Part shown: positions 11,877 through 24,849 of the stretch, piece by piece
Position numbering within the stretch: the first letter of the stretch is position 1
Layout of the letters: every line of letters begins with the position of its first letter
Source: Daphnia pulex
Lineage: Eukaryota; Arthropoda; Branchiopoda; Diplostraca; Daphniidae
Direction: 5' to 3'
Length of the DNA: 64,000 bases
Assembly: GCF_021134715.1 (NCBI RefSeq)
Contig: NC_060020.1
Coordinates: 3,658,001-3,722,000 of the forward strand
The notes under the pieces: model-generated
What the model was told of the DNA's origin: nothing
Seen by the model: only the letters and a program-made list of their open reading frames with translations
The model's database searches: none
Program-made: the position numbers and the translations under genes

Positions 11877-14862
11877 ATGGCTGACAACGTGGCGGAATCA
11901 ATCGCAAATATGGAAATTCAACCCAAGGCATGAAAACATTCGATAATTGGAAATTACATTTTGTTTCATAAGAGAAGTATCTTGTTTATTTTGACCATGA
12001 TTTCGCGAGGTGTATGGTCGCTTTCCCCCCATTTGAATCAGTTTCGTGCAAATATTAGCCTATTAGCGCCAATATTGCATCAGACATTTGGTGGGAGATG
12101 TTTTCCCGATGACTTCCGGTTCAGCAAGCCCAGGAGAACACTTAAAACCTCGGTGGGTTTGTTTAACCGGCAAAATGGAATATAGTAGTACAAAAGTTTC
12201 TCTGTAGCTTCCATTACTGGAATCCATTAGCATGTTAGCTTAGTTTTCTATTGATGATTTAAGCTTACAATTTGTTTTTACTACATAAAGAGTATGACGA
12301 ATATTATTTAATGTATAGGAAACTGGTGAGGTGAAAGGCAAACCTGAAGGAAAACCAAAGGGTGAAGGAAAACCGAAAGAGGCCAAAGCTAAGGCAGAAG
12401 TCAAGACTTCGTTGAAGGAGCTGAACCCATGGCCCTCATACATCCAGGTTAGCCACAGATAACCAACACACTCATTTTTCATCTTGTGATACCAACTTAT
12501 CAATTTCTGCAGGACCGTATTGCGCTTTGGGATAAACTAAAGGCTGAAGCTGATGCTGCTATTGCCGCCAAGGTTCCCAGCCCAATCCAAATTACTTTAC
12601 CTGATGGAAAGATTGTAGAAGGAAACTCTTGGCGTACATCACCTTTCGATATTGCTAGTGGCATTAGTGCTGGTCTTGCAGAAAACACTGTCATTGCCAA
12701 AGTTAATGGCAAGCTCTGGGATCTTGACAGGCCATTGGAAGACAGTTGTACTTTGCAGCTCCTGAAATTTGATGATGAAGATGCACAGAAGGTGTTTTGG
12801 CACTCAACTGCTCACATTTTGGGAGAATCCATGGAGAGATGTTATGGAGGTTGCCTCTGCTATGGTCCTCCCATTGAAAACGGATTTTACTATGACATGT
12901 TCATCCAAGACCAACAGGTAATAATATTTCTCTTTGATTATTAAGTCAAGCTTTGTATTCAAATGTATTATATTTTGATAATCATGTATACATTTTTATT
13001 TCAGGTCTCTAATTTTGATTTTCCAGTGTTGGAAAATGTCATGAAAGCCGCGATAAAAGAGAAACAACCCTTTGAACGTCTTGAAATGAAAAAGGAAGAT
13101 CTCTTGGAGATGTTCAAGTACAACGAGTTCAAAGTTCGAATTCTCAACGAAAAAGTAGATACACCAACCACCACTGCCTATCGTTGTGGTCCTTTGATCG
13201 ATTTGTGTCTTGGACCTCATGTTAGGCATACAGGTAAAATTAAGGCCTTCCAAATTACCAAAAACAGTTCGACGTATTGGGAAGGAAAGGCAGATGCTGA
13301 ATCACTTCAGCGAGTTTACGGTATGCACAATTTTCTAAATTTCATTTGAAGTCATACACCTTTACAATGAAAGCGAAAATTTAATTTGCCATAGGTATTT
13401 CATTCCCGGATAACAAGCAATTAAAAGAATGGCAGAGGATCCAAGAAGAAGCAGCTAAAAGAGATCACAGAAAACTGGGCAGGGAATATGAGCTTTTCTT
13501 TTTCCACGAACTCAGTCCCGGAGCCTGCTTCTTTACCCCCCATGGCGCGCACATTTACAATACGCTTGTTGAATTCCTCCGAAACGAGTACAAACAGCGT
13601 GGATTTCAAGAAGTCATCACTCCGAATGTGTACAACTCCAAGTTGTGGCTCACATCTGGCCATTGGCAGCACTACTCGGAGAATATGTTTTCTTTCGAGG
13701 TAAATATGTTATTTACTGACTTCAATTAAGAATTCCCCCGATTTGAAATTGTTCTTTTGTTAGGTTGAAAAAGAAACATATGCCATGAAGCCGATGAATT
13801 GCCCTGGTCATTGCCTGTTATTTGACCACCGGGTTCGTTCTTGGCGAGAATTGCCGTTGCGTCTTGCGGATTTCGGAGTACTTCACCGCAATGAGTTGTC
13901 AGGAGCTCTCTCCGGTCTAACTCGAGTACGTCGGTTCCAACAAGACGACGCTCATATCTTTTGTACTATGGGACAAATCAAGAGTGAAATCAATGGCGCC
14001 TTGGCTTTCCTGAGAGACGTATACAAGGTACCCGTTTTTGTTTATACATTCAAATCGTGATCAAGTATTTTATACATTTATATTGTTCCTCTTAGATCTT
14101 TGGATTTACTTTCCAACTGCGCCTCTCTACACGACCTGAAAAGTTTCTTGGAGAAATCGAGACCTGGAATCACGCTGAAAAGGAATTGACTGAAAGTTTG
14201 AACGAATTTGGAGAAACTTGGCAATTGAACCCTGGCGATGGTGCATTTTACGGTCCTAAAATCGACATTACTATCATGGATGCGTTGCGCCGGCCGCATC
14301 AATGCGCCACTATTCAACTGGACTTTCAGCTGCCGATTCGTTTCAATTTAAGTTTCATTAATGAAGCTGGAGAGAAGGAGAAGCCTGTCATTATTCATCG
14401 TGCAATCCTCGGCTCTGTCGAGCGTATGATTGCTATCTTAACTGAAAGCTATGCCGGAAAATGGCCTTTCTGGTTAAGTCCCCGGCAATGCGTCGTAGTT
14501 CCTGTCGGACCTGTTTTTGATGGCTACGCTCAACAGGTTTTGTGAAAAATCAAACATGTCGCGGATGTTAATTACTAAATTCAAAAATTTCTGATTAGGT
14601 GAGAGAGCAAATAGCAGCTGCTGGATTCCGTATTACGGCTGACATTGATGCCGGTGATACCATGAATAAAAAAATCAGAAACGGTCAACTTAGCCAGCAC
14701 AACTTTATCCTTGTCGTTGGAGAGAAGGAACAGACTAATGGAACGGTCAATATCCGTACTCGTGACAACAAAGTTCACGGAGAGCATTCTATCGCCAAGG
14801 TTATCGAGCGTTTCACCCAATTATCGAAAGATAAAACCTTGAATAGCGAAGATTCGTTTTGA
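11877..14862 (+). CDS. TARS1: Threonyl-tRNA synthetase
   Basis: Charges tRNA-Thr with threonine. Exons 11877-11927, 12319-12447, 12513-12917, 13005-13320, 13395-13699, 13764-14027, 14096-14536 and 14599-14862 join in phase to 724 residues, close to the human length of 723. The order is a Lys-rich N-terminal extension, the TGS domain (LPDGK, about residue 90), the editing domain ([14 protein letters not shown] and [20 protein letters not shown]), the class II catalytic core ([43 protein letters not shown]) and the anticodon-binding domain ending near [15 protein letters not shown]. The catalytic cysteine and histidine positions look intact. The first intron would use a GC donor at 11928, with no GT alternative before the in-frame stop. 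An alternative first exon lies at 11997-12152. Confidence 0.96.
11997..12152 (+). CDS. Candidate alternative first exon of threonyl-tRNA synthetase (mitochondrial form)
   Basis: An open frame starts at ATG 11997 ([16 protein letters not shown]) and runs 52 codons to a GT donor at 12153 (TCG|GTGGGT). It ends in phase 0, which is exactly what the next synthetase exon at 12319 requires. The peptide is rich in Arg, Lys, Ser and Leu with only two acidic residues, as expected for a mitochondrial import signal. It lies inside the first intron of the cytosolic form. One gene serving both compartments is known for several eukaryotic synthetases. The assignment is inference from phase and composition. 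Confidence 0.5.
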
Positions 14863-16360
14863 ATCATAACGAGTGAGTAAGAAAGATCCCAAAACTCCAG
14901 TGCCGTGGGTGTGTGTTTTTCCTTTTTGTTTTGTTTGTTTTATTATTGAATTCTGCAATCGTGCAAGTGGTCTTATTTTCAATTAATTGGAAATTCAGGT
15001 TGAAACTTTTGTTTTGGAAATCAACAGAATATAGGAAATACAATATCACCCATGAATTCTTGTCATTTCAATTAACTGTCAGTACTTACTATGTGACATA
15101 TCGTGTTATGTGATATGGGTTTACTCTTCGGAAGTATAAGTCGATTTCATATCAATCAATACTAATTTATCTAGATTATCGTAAGATTGATATCGGGTCC
15201 GATGAGCTTATAATTCAAAAGTCACATTAGCCAATAACATGTTGGTAGTGCATTTTTATTTTGTTTTAAAACACATCGGCGAAAGAAAGAACAAAGAATG
15301 ATTAGTTTTTTAGACAGATATTTCAAAAAAAAATATAGAAAAGGGAAATCTGGCAACGCGCTTTGGGCCTCTTGTTTTTTTTACTAGCTGTGGTAGCTGC
15401 TTCCATTCAGAAACACCTTAGCCTTTGAATCGTTCGGATCTTTTACAGTTTGCAAGTTGCAATTCCTAGCAGATTTTAACGTGCTTTTTGAATGCACATG
15501 TAAACTCGTCTTCGTTTCATGTAAACGCTTTTGCACACAAGTTCATCAAAGAGACCATCGCTTCAATCTTGGACAATGGTTTCGGGATTGGTATCCAGAC
15601 TCGTCATGTGAGTGATTTACATTTATTACTTGTAATTGCGTCTTTGTTTAGGCATGCAGACGAATTCGTACTAGTTTTCATGGTTATCTTATAATTTTCT
15701 AATATGGAAGTTACGTCATTCTGTGGGCGTTGGGGAGTGCTGGTCATGCTGGTTTTTCTTTTTCAAAATGTTATCACGTTGTTTATTTCACACGTTTCCT
15801 TTGGTGAATAATTTTCCCGGGAAGTTCTGAACGGCCCAGGGCTGTTTGACCGTAAATGGAAACGTTCTATCAACGCGACTAGAGGTCTCAAGTACAACCT
15901 TGGTTTACAAGTTCTCCATCCTTGACACAAACTGTTTTGACTGTTAGTCTTTCACTTGCACTTATACCACACAGAATCTTTGAAAAAATCTGCCAAATAA
16001 CCCTGACACGATCTGTTTGAATAAAAACCCTTTGGCGAGTGAGACCAGATCACCAGACAACGAGCGAGCGTGAACATTTTTATTTCTTCCCTTTTTAAAA
16101 TGTAATGGTTGAATTAAATAGAAAAGAAAAAAAGGAGAGACCCCTGGTGTGTTGTCAAATACGTGACTGTGCTGTGTAGTGCTCGTTGCCAACGAAAATA
16201 GCACGGCAGCCCTTGGTTAGTTACCGTCTTTGTTTGTGAACCAAAGGCTCTAGTGTGTTGGGGGTGTTGTTGGCCATCAGTCGCGCTGTCGTGCAAGTGG
16301 ACGGCAGTGCAGATGGATTTTTAGTTTTTATTGTTTTTCGACTTGTTTTGACTAAACAAA
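14863..16360. other. Intergenic: synthetase 3' UTR and REEP leader
   Basis: The sequence holds the synthetase 3' UTR on the left and presumably the REEP 5' UTR on the right (about 16230-16360). The middle is AT-rich with no coding match or recognisable RNA gene. Its open frames are short and do not resemble any family I know. Confidence 0.5.
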
Positions 16361-18416
16361 ATGGTGCGAGTTGCATGGCAATCCGAGACCGACGTTTCGT
16401 CTTCGTTAATTCCCATCAATCCCAGCAGCGATCTTAGTCCAACAGAAAGTGTTGAGTTGTTATTCAATACTTGGGAGTTGACTGCTGTGACACTCCCGGG
16501 CTATTTGGTCTGCTTGGTTTTTCCATCTAGTGCCTATTTAATCGTCTCTTTCTACAGACTCTTTTTGGGCACACTTTATCCGGCGTACTCCAGCTACAAA
16601 GCCATCCGGAACAAAGATGTCGATGAATACGTAATTACCCTTTCCCTTTTTTTTTTAATTTACTTATTATTCAAATTTTTATTGGCACAGTGTTCAGAAA
16701 AAACAAATTATTTTCTTGACAGGTCAAATGGATGATGTACTGGGTGGTTTTTGCATTATTCACGACTGCCGAAACGATCACGGACGTTTTCTTGGGTTTC
16801 TGGTGAGTTTTTGCTGTTGTTTCTCTTTCCAAATCAAGTCATCAATTAATTCTATCCGCGTATTGAATAGGTTTCCTTTTTACTACGAAATAAAGATCAT
16901 CGTGGTTTTATGGCTCCTATCTCCGGCAACTGAAGGTTCCAGTATCCTGTACCGCAAGTTCGTCCACCCCGTCCTAGTCAAGAGGGAAAAGGTTTATTTT
17001 CAAACGTGCCCTTCGCATGGAAGGGAGTCTAAGGAAGAATTCTTTTCACTCAGCCTTTTTTGTTTGTCTGGTTACAAAAATAGGAAATCGACGAATACCT
17101 TCTCCGAGCCAAAGAGGAAAGCTACAAAACGGTTTTAGAGCTGGGAACCAAAGGCGTTCAGTATGCCTCTCGAGTCATAATGCAGACGGCCATCAATGGA
17201 GGCGGAGGATTGATGAATACGCTCCGCAGAAGCTACAGCGTCGGCGATGTTTCCAACGACATCAATATAGTCAATCGGCGTCGAGTTGGAGGAGGAGCTG
17301 TTTTACAAGAACTAGATGAAACTGATCGAGCTAGAACTAAAAATCATCTCCAGTCGCAAGCCGACCCTGTACCCAGTCTAGATGACTCGGATACCGAGGA
17401 ATTCGACGACTTGTGCGACGAAATGATGGAAATCGCAGAAGAGCAACAAGGTACAAAATAATACACGTTGTTTCCAGTAATTGATAAATGTCATCGTCTT
17501 TTGTTTCGGGGTTTTTAGACATTGCTATGAGGCCGCCGGTTCAGAGAGCACCCCGTTCCCGTGTAACACGAGAGGTCTACTTCACTGAAATCGATAGCGG
17601 TAGTAGTGTACCTCGTCGCGGTGGTGATGAAGCCGAGCGTTATATTGGGTAAGAATCGTCATGCCACACAATAGTCATCGCAGATGGATCGTCTTACTTG
17701 CCCACATCCTTCTTATTATCTCATTTTTTCGCTCCGTTTGTATTACAGAGAGATACGCTCGGTGGAGGATGTCAGCTCGGGTTATTCGAGTACAGAATTC
17801 TTGCCCACTGATACGGTTTCTGGCACCATAGAAGCCGTCATCCGTCGAGCTGGATCTGTCCGTAGCAGCTCTCGATCGAGACCTGTCACCATGGTAGATA
17901 CCCACACCAAAACAACCCGAAGCGGTCGCGGGAGTGGATCTGATGTAAGTAATCGCTGTTCGATGGGATCGCGGTTAATCAAGATGATTGATTTTTTTGA
18001 AGATGGGGGCAGTCGCCGTCAAAAGCGACAGGCCGAGGGTTGTCACTAAAAGAAGAGCTCCTCCTCCACCTGTGCTCTTCGTTCAATCTGGGGAAGGTAG
18101 CTCATCTGCATGGCGAGTCTATCCTCTATGCTTGTCAAAAGAAAGAAAAGAGCATGGTTTACAACTAACATTTCTCTACTGCTAATCTGGTTATGGACTC
18201 TACCTCACCTAACTTGATCGAACGGGTTTTTCTGCTTGTTGGCCTTTTTCCTTTTAAAGCCATAAAACGTAGCCGTTGTGGTTTGTGGTTTCCTCTTACT
18301 AAAGCATTTCCTGTTGTCTTTTTGCAGGTTCCTTCATACGCTACTCTTCCTCGCTCAGTGAAGAAAACAACAGTCAAACCAAAGTGAACGCACTCAACAT
18401 GATCCCGCGCTTCTAA
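16361..18416 (+). CDS. ReepA: REEP1-4 type receptor expression-enhancing protein
   Basis: Member of the TB2/DP1/HVA22 family, which shapes tubular ER and links it to microtubules. Exons 16361-16630, 16723-16802, 16871-16991, 17084-17450, 17519-17648, 17749-17944, 18003-18096 and 18328-18416 join in phase to 448 residues. The family core spans [68 protein letters not shown] and [23 protein letters not shown]1-4 style [14 protein letters not shown] follows. The N-terminus is about 55 residues longer than in human REEP1 and includes an extra hydrophobic stretch. The C-terminal half is acidic, then Ser/Arg-rich, and probably disordered; fly ReepA isoforms are also long. The gene symbol is by analogy with the fly gene. 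Confidence 0.93.
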
Positions 18417-18988
18417 CTGAATCAAGTACACAGCGACAAGCACTAGTGTCACTTTAACAGAATAGCTCTCTCTTTATCTCTCTCTCTTTCTTTCGCATCT
18501 TATTTTAAGTAGATTTCTTTTGAATTTGTAACTCGAATTTATTTAAACTCCTGCACACAATTTAGTTGAGTTGAAGATGGATCTCTCGCTAAAACACTAA
18601 CTCATCGGGTATTATTTTTTTCAAATATTTTCAAAGTCTTCCTCGGTATATTTTTTAAGGCGAAATATTTTTTCTTGTTTTGTTTTTGATGAAGAAATGC
18701 TCTTAAAACTCTGTGATGGGAAAAAAATCTTACTAGGTAAAGAAAGGGAATGTTGTGCCGACACTTTCTGCCATAAGCTTACGTGTTTTCTCCTTTCTAG
18801 CGTCGCACAAGTCGCCGCCTCTTTTGTGTCGAAACTTCAATGTTTTAAAATACAGTCTTATTATTATTACATTTCGCATGATGATTATTATTATAATTAT
18901 TAAAATATGCTACAACAACAAACTTACAAAGAAAATAGGGAAATCCTAAGGCGGAACAAGCAATGTGGAAACTTTCGATGAATAATAA
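18417..18988. other. Convergent 3' ends of REEP and transferrin
   Basis: The REEP stop codon at 18416 and the transferrin stop at 18989-18991 face each other across 572 bp of AT-rich sequence. Both 3' UTRs must lie here or overlap. I see no other gene. Confidence 0.6.
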
Positions 18989-21900
18989 TCAACGATAATA
19001 GATGGCCAACAGTGAAGTGAAGACTCCCATCACAATGCCGGTGGCGGCTGCGTGATGGAGTTTCCCAGAGCCACAGGTGGTTTGTTCCATCATTCGCACG
19101 AAATCGTGGCCCAGTCCTTGTATGTAATCGACCGGTCCTAGATCGCCAAGCCTCTCGGCGAAATCCTATACGGGTATAATATTTGAAAAGTGATGAAGGT
19201 TTTTTCTACATCTGCTGTGAAATCATCAATAAAGAATGCCAAAAAGGAATTACCGTGAAAAGAAGGTTGGGAACTCCCTCGTAAGGCCCGAATAGACGAA
19301 AGATGACCTGACCTCCAAAAGACGGGCTAAAGAGGTCAGACAATCTTAACAAGACAGCCCGGATGTCCTGCGTTCGCTCGGCAGACTTCCAACCATCCGT
19401 CATTACCTTGACAATCACAAAAAAGGAAACAAATATTTTTTTATATTTATCTAACGAAAAAGAAAGCGGAATTCCGCCCCTCCGAGCACACGAGCACGGA
19501 AAAACTCACTTTGGGCGCGGGCACTTTGCCCAAATTGCAGGTTTGGTATTCCTGCACGGGTCGAACACCCCCGTCGAGACACAACAACCGGAAGTTGTTG
19601 GAACTCAATCCCACCGCCCAGTTTTCCAAATTGTTTCCATCTGTGTGGTGTTTCGATTGAATACGCGTTAACGAATAATTGTCAACAAAATCTCCATAAC
19701 AAATAATTCCCACCGGTGTTTTCAAAAGGCGTTGTGTGTCTGACAAAGGCCACATCTCCTCCGCCTTCCACCAAACAATGGAATGCTCCTCGAAATCCAG
19801 CAAAAAGCTCCTCGGTTGGCTCGGAGGAACAACGACCAGCTCCACCTTAACAAAAAAAAAGAAAATTTGGTTATAAAATAACCTGAAAGGGCTAGAGATG
19901 AAAGTAATAAATACCTAAAGCTTGATTGCCGACGCACATGCTACACAGCGACAGAGGATTGTCTCTAAAGATGTCGTTGACAAAGTCTTTGGCGCCGGGG
20001 ACACACGATTGGCTGAAAAATTGGCTGACTGCCCGTCCGAATCGGCATCGCTGTGGATAAATTAGTTGCCGTTGTGACAGCGCAAAAACAGGAATGTTCC
20101 ATCCTTTTGAAAAGTAAGAAAAAGAGTTTAATCATTACGTCGTAATTTTTCAAAAACTGTTTTGTAAACATTTACCCGCAGTCCGACCAAATCCTGTGTG
20201 GCATGACCGCTTTTCACGCAAGTCTTCCAGTCGATTGATCCCGGAATTGGACTTGACCACCGCCACTGCAAATGAGGCCGATTCTTGTGTGTTGGGGTAA
20301 ATTTCAGTCACGATGGGCTTCAAGTTATATGATCTTATAACATAGAAATAAATCACGAACTTTAATTATTAGTTTATCAAATGAATAAAAAAAAGCACTA
20401 CCTGCCAGCTCGGAATGCATCATTGCTGTCAAATGTCCTCATATCAGCCTCTCCTCGCCTTATGCGATCCATGCAATCCATCGTCGTCGATCCACGAATG
20501 CATGATATTTCCGGTAGGACACGCCTGGAAAGGGCGGCCATTCTCAAATCTTGACATTTCCGTTGCTCTTTTTCCGAAACGACACAGAAACGAAGAATTC
20601 GTCCACGGCAACCGCGTCCTTCGATCGACAGTGTAAAGTTGCCTGTAAAAAGAGATTTTGTTTGTTTTTTAAAACTGTCGCCGCTATAACAAATTTTTAT
20701 AAAAAACTTACTTCTGGCAAGGTATTCGGCAGACGTGAATACAGACAGTTCATCCATAGGTACGGCTACGGCGTCCGGTTCGAAACCCAGGACCCGTGTG
20801 AGCCAATCGGCCGATCGCACATTACCGGCGGTCCGGGCGAGTTCAACAGCCCGAACTATACGTGCTTGCATGTCTCTTAACACGGCTCTAGAATCAAAAC
20901 AAGTAGGTTATTTTAATAAGATACCGTTTTGTCATTGATTCAGGCTATAAAGGTTCCCTTAACATCCGTTAGATATAAAATTTAACCTACACTGCAGTAA
21001 CTTTCCGGGTCAGATAAGCATTCCAGGGTTTAGCTGACCAGACACAGGGAAACGGCGATGTCAATGGCCGGCGGCCACCCTCTGGACACAGGAAACTAAA
21101 GTTGACAATTTCACTGCTCGGGGTGACTGTATCCATCTGAAATGACATCATCATCACAGTATGAATTTAACTAATTTTCCGTTTGCCTTTTGTTTTTACA
21201 CAACGAAAAGACTCACGCCAAACACCCGCCTAACGGTGGTATAACTGGTCCAGGCTACTTGGCCCAATCCTTGCGTGACGCATCGTAACGTTCCCTCGAA
21301 TCCGGAATATTCATCTCCATCGGAGCAGCGGTAAGGATCATTACACGCCGAGCATAAGTTGGGATACTTCCGTTCTGCCAATTAAAATGTCTTACTTTCA
21401 GAAAGAAATAGAAAATACTCATTCATCAAGTCGAATGAAAGAATCAGTCACTCACTGAATAATTGGTCTGTGGCTTCATCAGGCGACCATTTTCCGGGCA
21501 CGCAAGCGCGTGAAAAAAAATCCGACACGGCAGCCAATTCGTGTTCGTTAACTGGATTTAACCCTGTACAATCTGGCTTGATCAATTTTTCCGTCATCAG
21601 CTAGAAAGAAAATTAATTAATTAATTAAAAAACGGGGAATTTTAGATATAACGGCACACGAGGCAGTCTTGAGTGATGCACTCACCCGAGGTATTGGCAT
21701 GTGCCAACCTGCCGTTCTTCCATATCTGCGTCCAATTAAATTATAACAGAAAAAAGAAATTAATTTCCAAGTGGGATCGAGCAATGAAGCTGTCATCTCA
21801 TTACCCAGTGTGACAGGAAACCTTTCCACGCAAATCAGCAGGATAATTGATGTTGGCGTCATTGCGTACCACGGCGACGCTCAAAAATCGAAAGACATCT

Positions 21901-22933
21901 ACGCTCCAAAACGAATAGTTCTACATCACTTTTACAACATTAATGACCGACGTAGTCCGTGCTCCATGAATACCTAACTGAGTGATGGCGTTACGCATTT
22001 CAAGGAAAATGGCCAAAGAGTCGTCCATGAACTTGGCTGCAATGTACATATCTTCTGGCTCGAATGGAGCGAAATCCGCCAGTCCATTTTGGATCAGTTT
22101 CAAACATTCCAATCTAATAAAAATAAAATCGGTCAATACAAAAGAAGCAATAGAAATGGTATACAAGAAAACAGTTGCAATATAAACATCGAGGTCAGCA
22201 AGATATGGGATTAATCATATGATCTCAGCAAAGTGCACGGGCGGAATCAAATTTTTCCTGAATTGGGCAAGCTTCCTTTCCCGTGTTTGTTTTTCTTTTT
22301 TTTACCTTAGAACTAACAGGGAAGTATACTACACCTACCGAATTTTCTTACACCCGTTTCCTCCTTATCATTATCTGAGATTTAACGACTTTGTCGTAAT
22401 CCGATAAAGCTAGATTTCTTAGCGGAAAGATCGATCACATATACTATTCAAAGCCCAAACTAAAAATGGAAGATGTGGGACACCGTTGGCATGGTGACCA
22501 ACTCAAATCCAACTAGTACTCTTCGTACATCGTCGTTGTTTAGTTATTCAAGGGCAGCGAAACCATGTCACTGTTGTCATTGCGGAATTTGCTATGGGAA
22601 AGCGGGGCAAACAAAAGTAGCCGAACAAAAACGCGATCGATACCTGTCTCGAGCGCGGACGCATTCGTATTCCAGCGTAAGGGCGTTCGTGTCAGCTACC
22701 ATATTCAAGCAGGAGGCCAGAGCTTCGTCCACCACACAAATGCGATCTGTTTGTTCCCGAACATTACCAAGCAACACAAAAGAGAATTAATTCATTTCAA
22801 TCGACGGCGACACTACAGGATTTGGCAAATATCACGAATGAAAACAAAACAGGGTTTTCTTCCACTTACAAGACTGGACACATTGCAAGCAAATAAGCAG
22901 CGAGAACGAGAGAAACAGTCGTCGGATCAGCAT
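18989..22933 (-). CDS. Two-lobed transferrin with degenerate iron sites and GPI-type tail
   Basis: Transferrin family, secreted or membrane-anchored. Exons on the minus strand are 22933-22870, 22746-22644, 22113-21974, 21898-21805, 21725-21686, 21600-21456, 21374-21217, 21136-20991, 20887-20712, 20642-20402, 20333-20176, 20103-19915, 19845-19714, 19640-19510, 19406-19254 and 19165-18989. They join in phase to about 748 residues. A signal peptide ([18 protein letters not shown]) is followed by an N-lobe ([41 protein letters not shown]). The C-lobe follows ([45 protein letters not shown]). The anion-binding Thr and Arg are kept in both lobes. The C-lobe keeps the Asp (RTFDSNDAF) and first Tyr (VTEIY), but the second Tyr is Phe (GFRGAF) and the His is lost. 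The N-lobe lacks essentially all four metal ligands. The protein ends in [18 protein letters not shown], a GPI-signal-like tail. It most resembles non-iron-binding arthropod transferrins (Tsf3-like). Confidence 0.93.
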
Positions 22934-23001
22934 GGCGTGTGTCGACTTGCGCGCAAAACGACGGAAATAAATGAGCAGTTAGCACACTCAGTTTGGTCAG
23001 C

Positions 23002-23008
23002 TATATAA
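23002..23008 (-). promoter_or_regulatory. Possible TATA box of the transferrin gene
   Basis: On the minus strand TATATAG lies about 70 bp upstream of the transferrin ATG at 22933. That would place initiation about 30 bp downstream and leave a 5' UTR of roughly 40 bp. The call rests on position and consensus only. Confidence 0.4.
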
Positions 23009-23828
23009 GCGTTCCAGCCGGAAAAAAATAGCCAAACTTCATTTGCATAAACAAAGCCGTCTCATTTAGACCGGAAACGGGAGAAACAAGGGAACTAGGT
23101 GGAAAAATCCCTTCCATTAACCACTAATACAAAATTAATAAGGGAACAGGTAGCGCCAGAGTTGAATTCCCGTTATATATAAGCGGATTGATTCCAACTT
23201 AGTGTAATACATTTGCAGAAATAGAATCGAACTTGTAAATTTATGGAACTTTAGCTGCAAATATCGCGACTGTGGTCGTTTAAATAATTCTACTACGAAA
23301 TTAAGTCTACTACGCAACAGACGATTAAAGCTTGAATCAAGTGTGAAGGGAAAAACCCATTCAGGGTCGCAGTGACTAGCGATGAAGAAAACAAGGAAAA
23401 ATAAGAGAAAACTTTTTTTTTAAACATACCGGTCATGGACGAAGCGGTAAATCACTGGTTTCCTCGTGCTGGTAAATTTTTCTATCATGAGTCTCAATGG
23501 TTTCAAGAAATGTGAACATTTCCAAGCAAAAACATTGTTTCAGACATGAATTTCACTTTTTGCCTTCCCGGTAACCATCTGGATTAAACCAGATGCGGAT
23601 GGAAAAGTTTGTGGTTATGTGAATCTATGTCAATCTACATAGAATGTTAGTTACAAAGAGGGCTTTGTGGTCCTTCGTTCCACGGCAAGAAGAAGCGAGG
23701 GCCAGTTCTGTGGAAATAAAAATCGAAATGAATAAATAAAAATTCGTCATCAGTTCTGAACTTTACCTTAAGTGTGTTGACAGCTGTTGTGGATTGTCAA
23801 CATGAGCAGGCCTTCATTTTAGACATCA

Positions 23829-24032
23829 TTATTTGGCCTGGCAAGTGGGTTCATCAGTGCTATCTAGAAGATTCTCCAGATACCTGAATATGTGCGCCTT
23901 TGTTAATCGATCGTTGAACAATCGCTGGGTGGACTTCAATTCCTTTTCGATTTCCCCCATGCCCACTAAAATATTGAAAGCACCTCCGATGAGGAGAGGG
24001 ACTGCTGGAAGGACAAAATCCAGTTTCCTCAT
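23829..24032 (-). CDS. Short hypothetical ORF, possibly membrane or secreted
   Basis: A 67-residue frame begins MRKLDFVLPAVPLLIGGAF, a basic start followed by a hydrophobic segment, and continues as a charged, helix-compatible stretch with the look of real protein. A CAG|GTATCT donor-like sequence lies inside it on the minus strand, so it could be a first exon rather than a whole gene. I recognise no family. It may equally be chance. Confidence 0.22.
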   Translation of the reverse strand: MRKLDFVLPAVPLLIGGAFNILVGMGEIEKELKSTQRLFNDRLTKAHIFRYLENLLDSTDEPTCQAK

Positions 24033-24849
24033 GTGAGAATAGGGTCAGGTGTAGTCAATCGAATGTCCTTGTGATTCGATTCAAACAGACTCGATGGTTG
24101 CCGAGGGCGACGTGATTACTTATGAAGAAGAGTGAGCCAGAAACAGAATCCTCTATTCAGGTCTGATGTTTTCGGACTCTCGGCATTCAATTTCGTGTTG
24201 TCCATCATGTCGTGCTATTTCTCTCTTGTTTCACTATCCCGAATCTTTCGCGATCTGTGTAAGCGTTGCCTAGCAACGAAAAGCGTCTATAAACGTTTCT
24301 TTGAATAATTGGGCACGAAGACTCAAACTCCCATAACGACAGCGCATTTTACACGTGGAGATCTGGAAGCTTCAGTCGCTCCATTTCATTACACTGCCAA
24401 AAATAAGAAAGAATAAAAATAAACTGAAATAGAACTGATGATTACATAATTTTCAAATAAGTACAACTTACGCCAAATTTGTAAGAGAAAAACCCAGCCG
24501 CAACTGCAACTTCAGATAGACCGGAAGGATTGAAAAATTTCAATAGAAAATATGTAAATTCAGTCACTCCGAGATTCCATAAATTACTTGTGCAAAGTTT
24601 GTTGTACCTTTACGCGATAGTGACGTCGATGATGTCTTGGAAACCAGCCTTAAATAATAATCGCAGAAGAGAGGGAGGGGAGGCCAGGGCGGAACAGTGC
24701 ATCGATGATGACTTAGCAGGAGAACGGTGGGTTTATTCGTCGCGATCGAACAAGTACGTGGCAGTAATTCGGAGGATCGTGGACATCCCACACCGCTTTT
24801 CGGAAGTGCCAAGGCCAAACAGAAGAGTCGCGACGACTAAGAAGAAGAG

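Larger units (their letters stand above)
22934..24849. other. Intergenic region between transferrin and IR25a (divergent)
   Basis: The two genes are transcribed away from each other across 1.9 kb. The sequence is AT-rich and contains no convincing coding exon apart from the weak candidate at 23829-24032. IR25a's 5' UTR probably occupies the part just before 24850. Confidence 0.5.

Noticed and set aside
13421..13672. Antisense frame inside the threonyl-tRNA synthetase
   Set aside because: It lies opposite a highly conserved exon and has no homology of its own.
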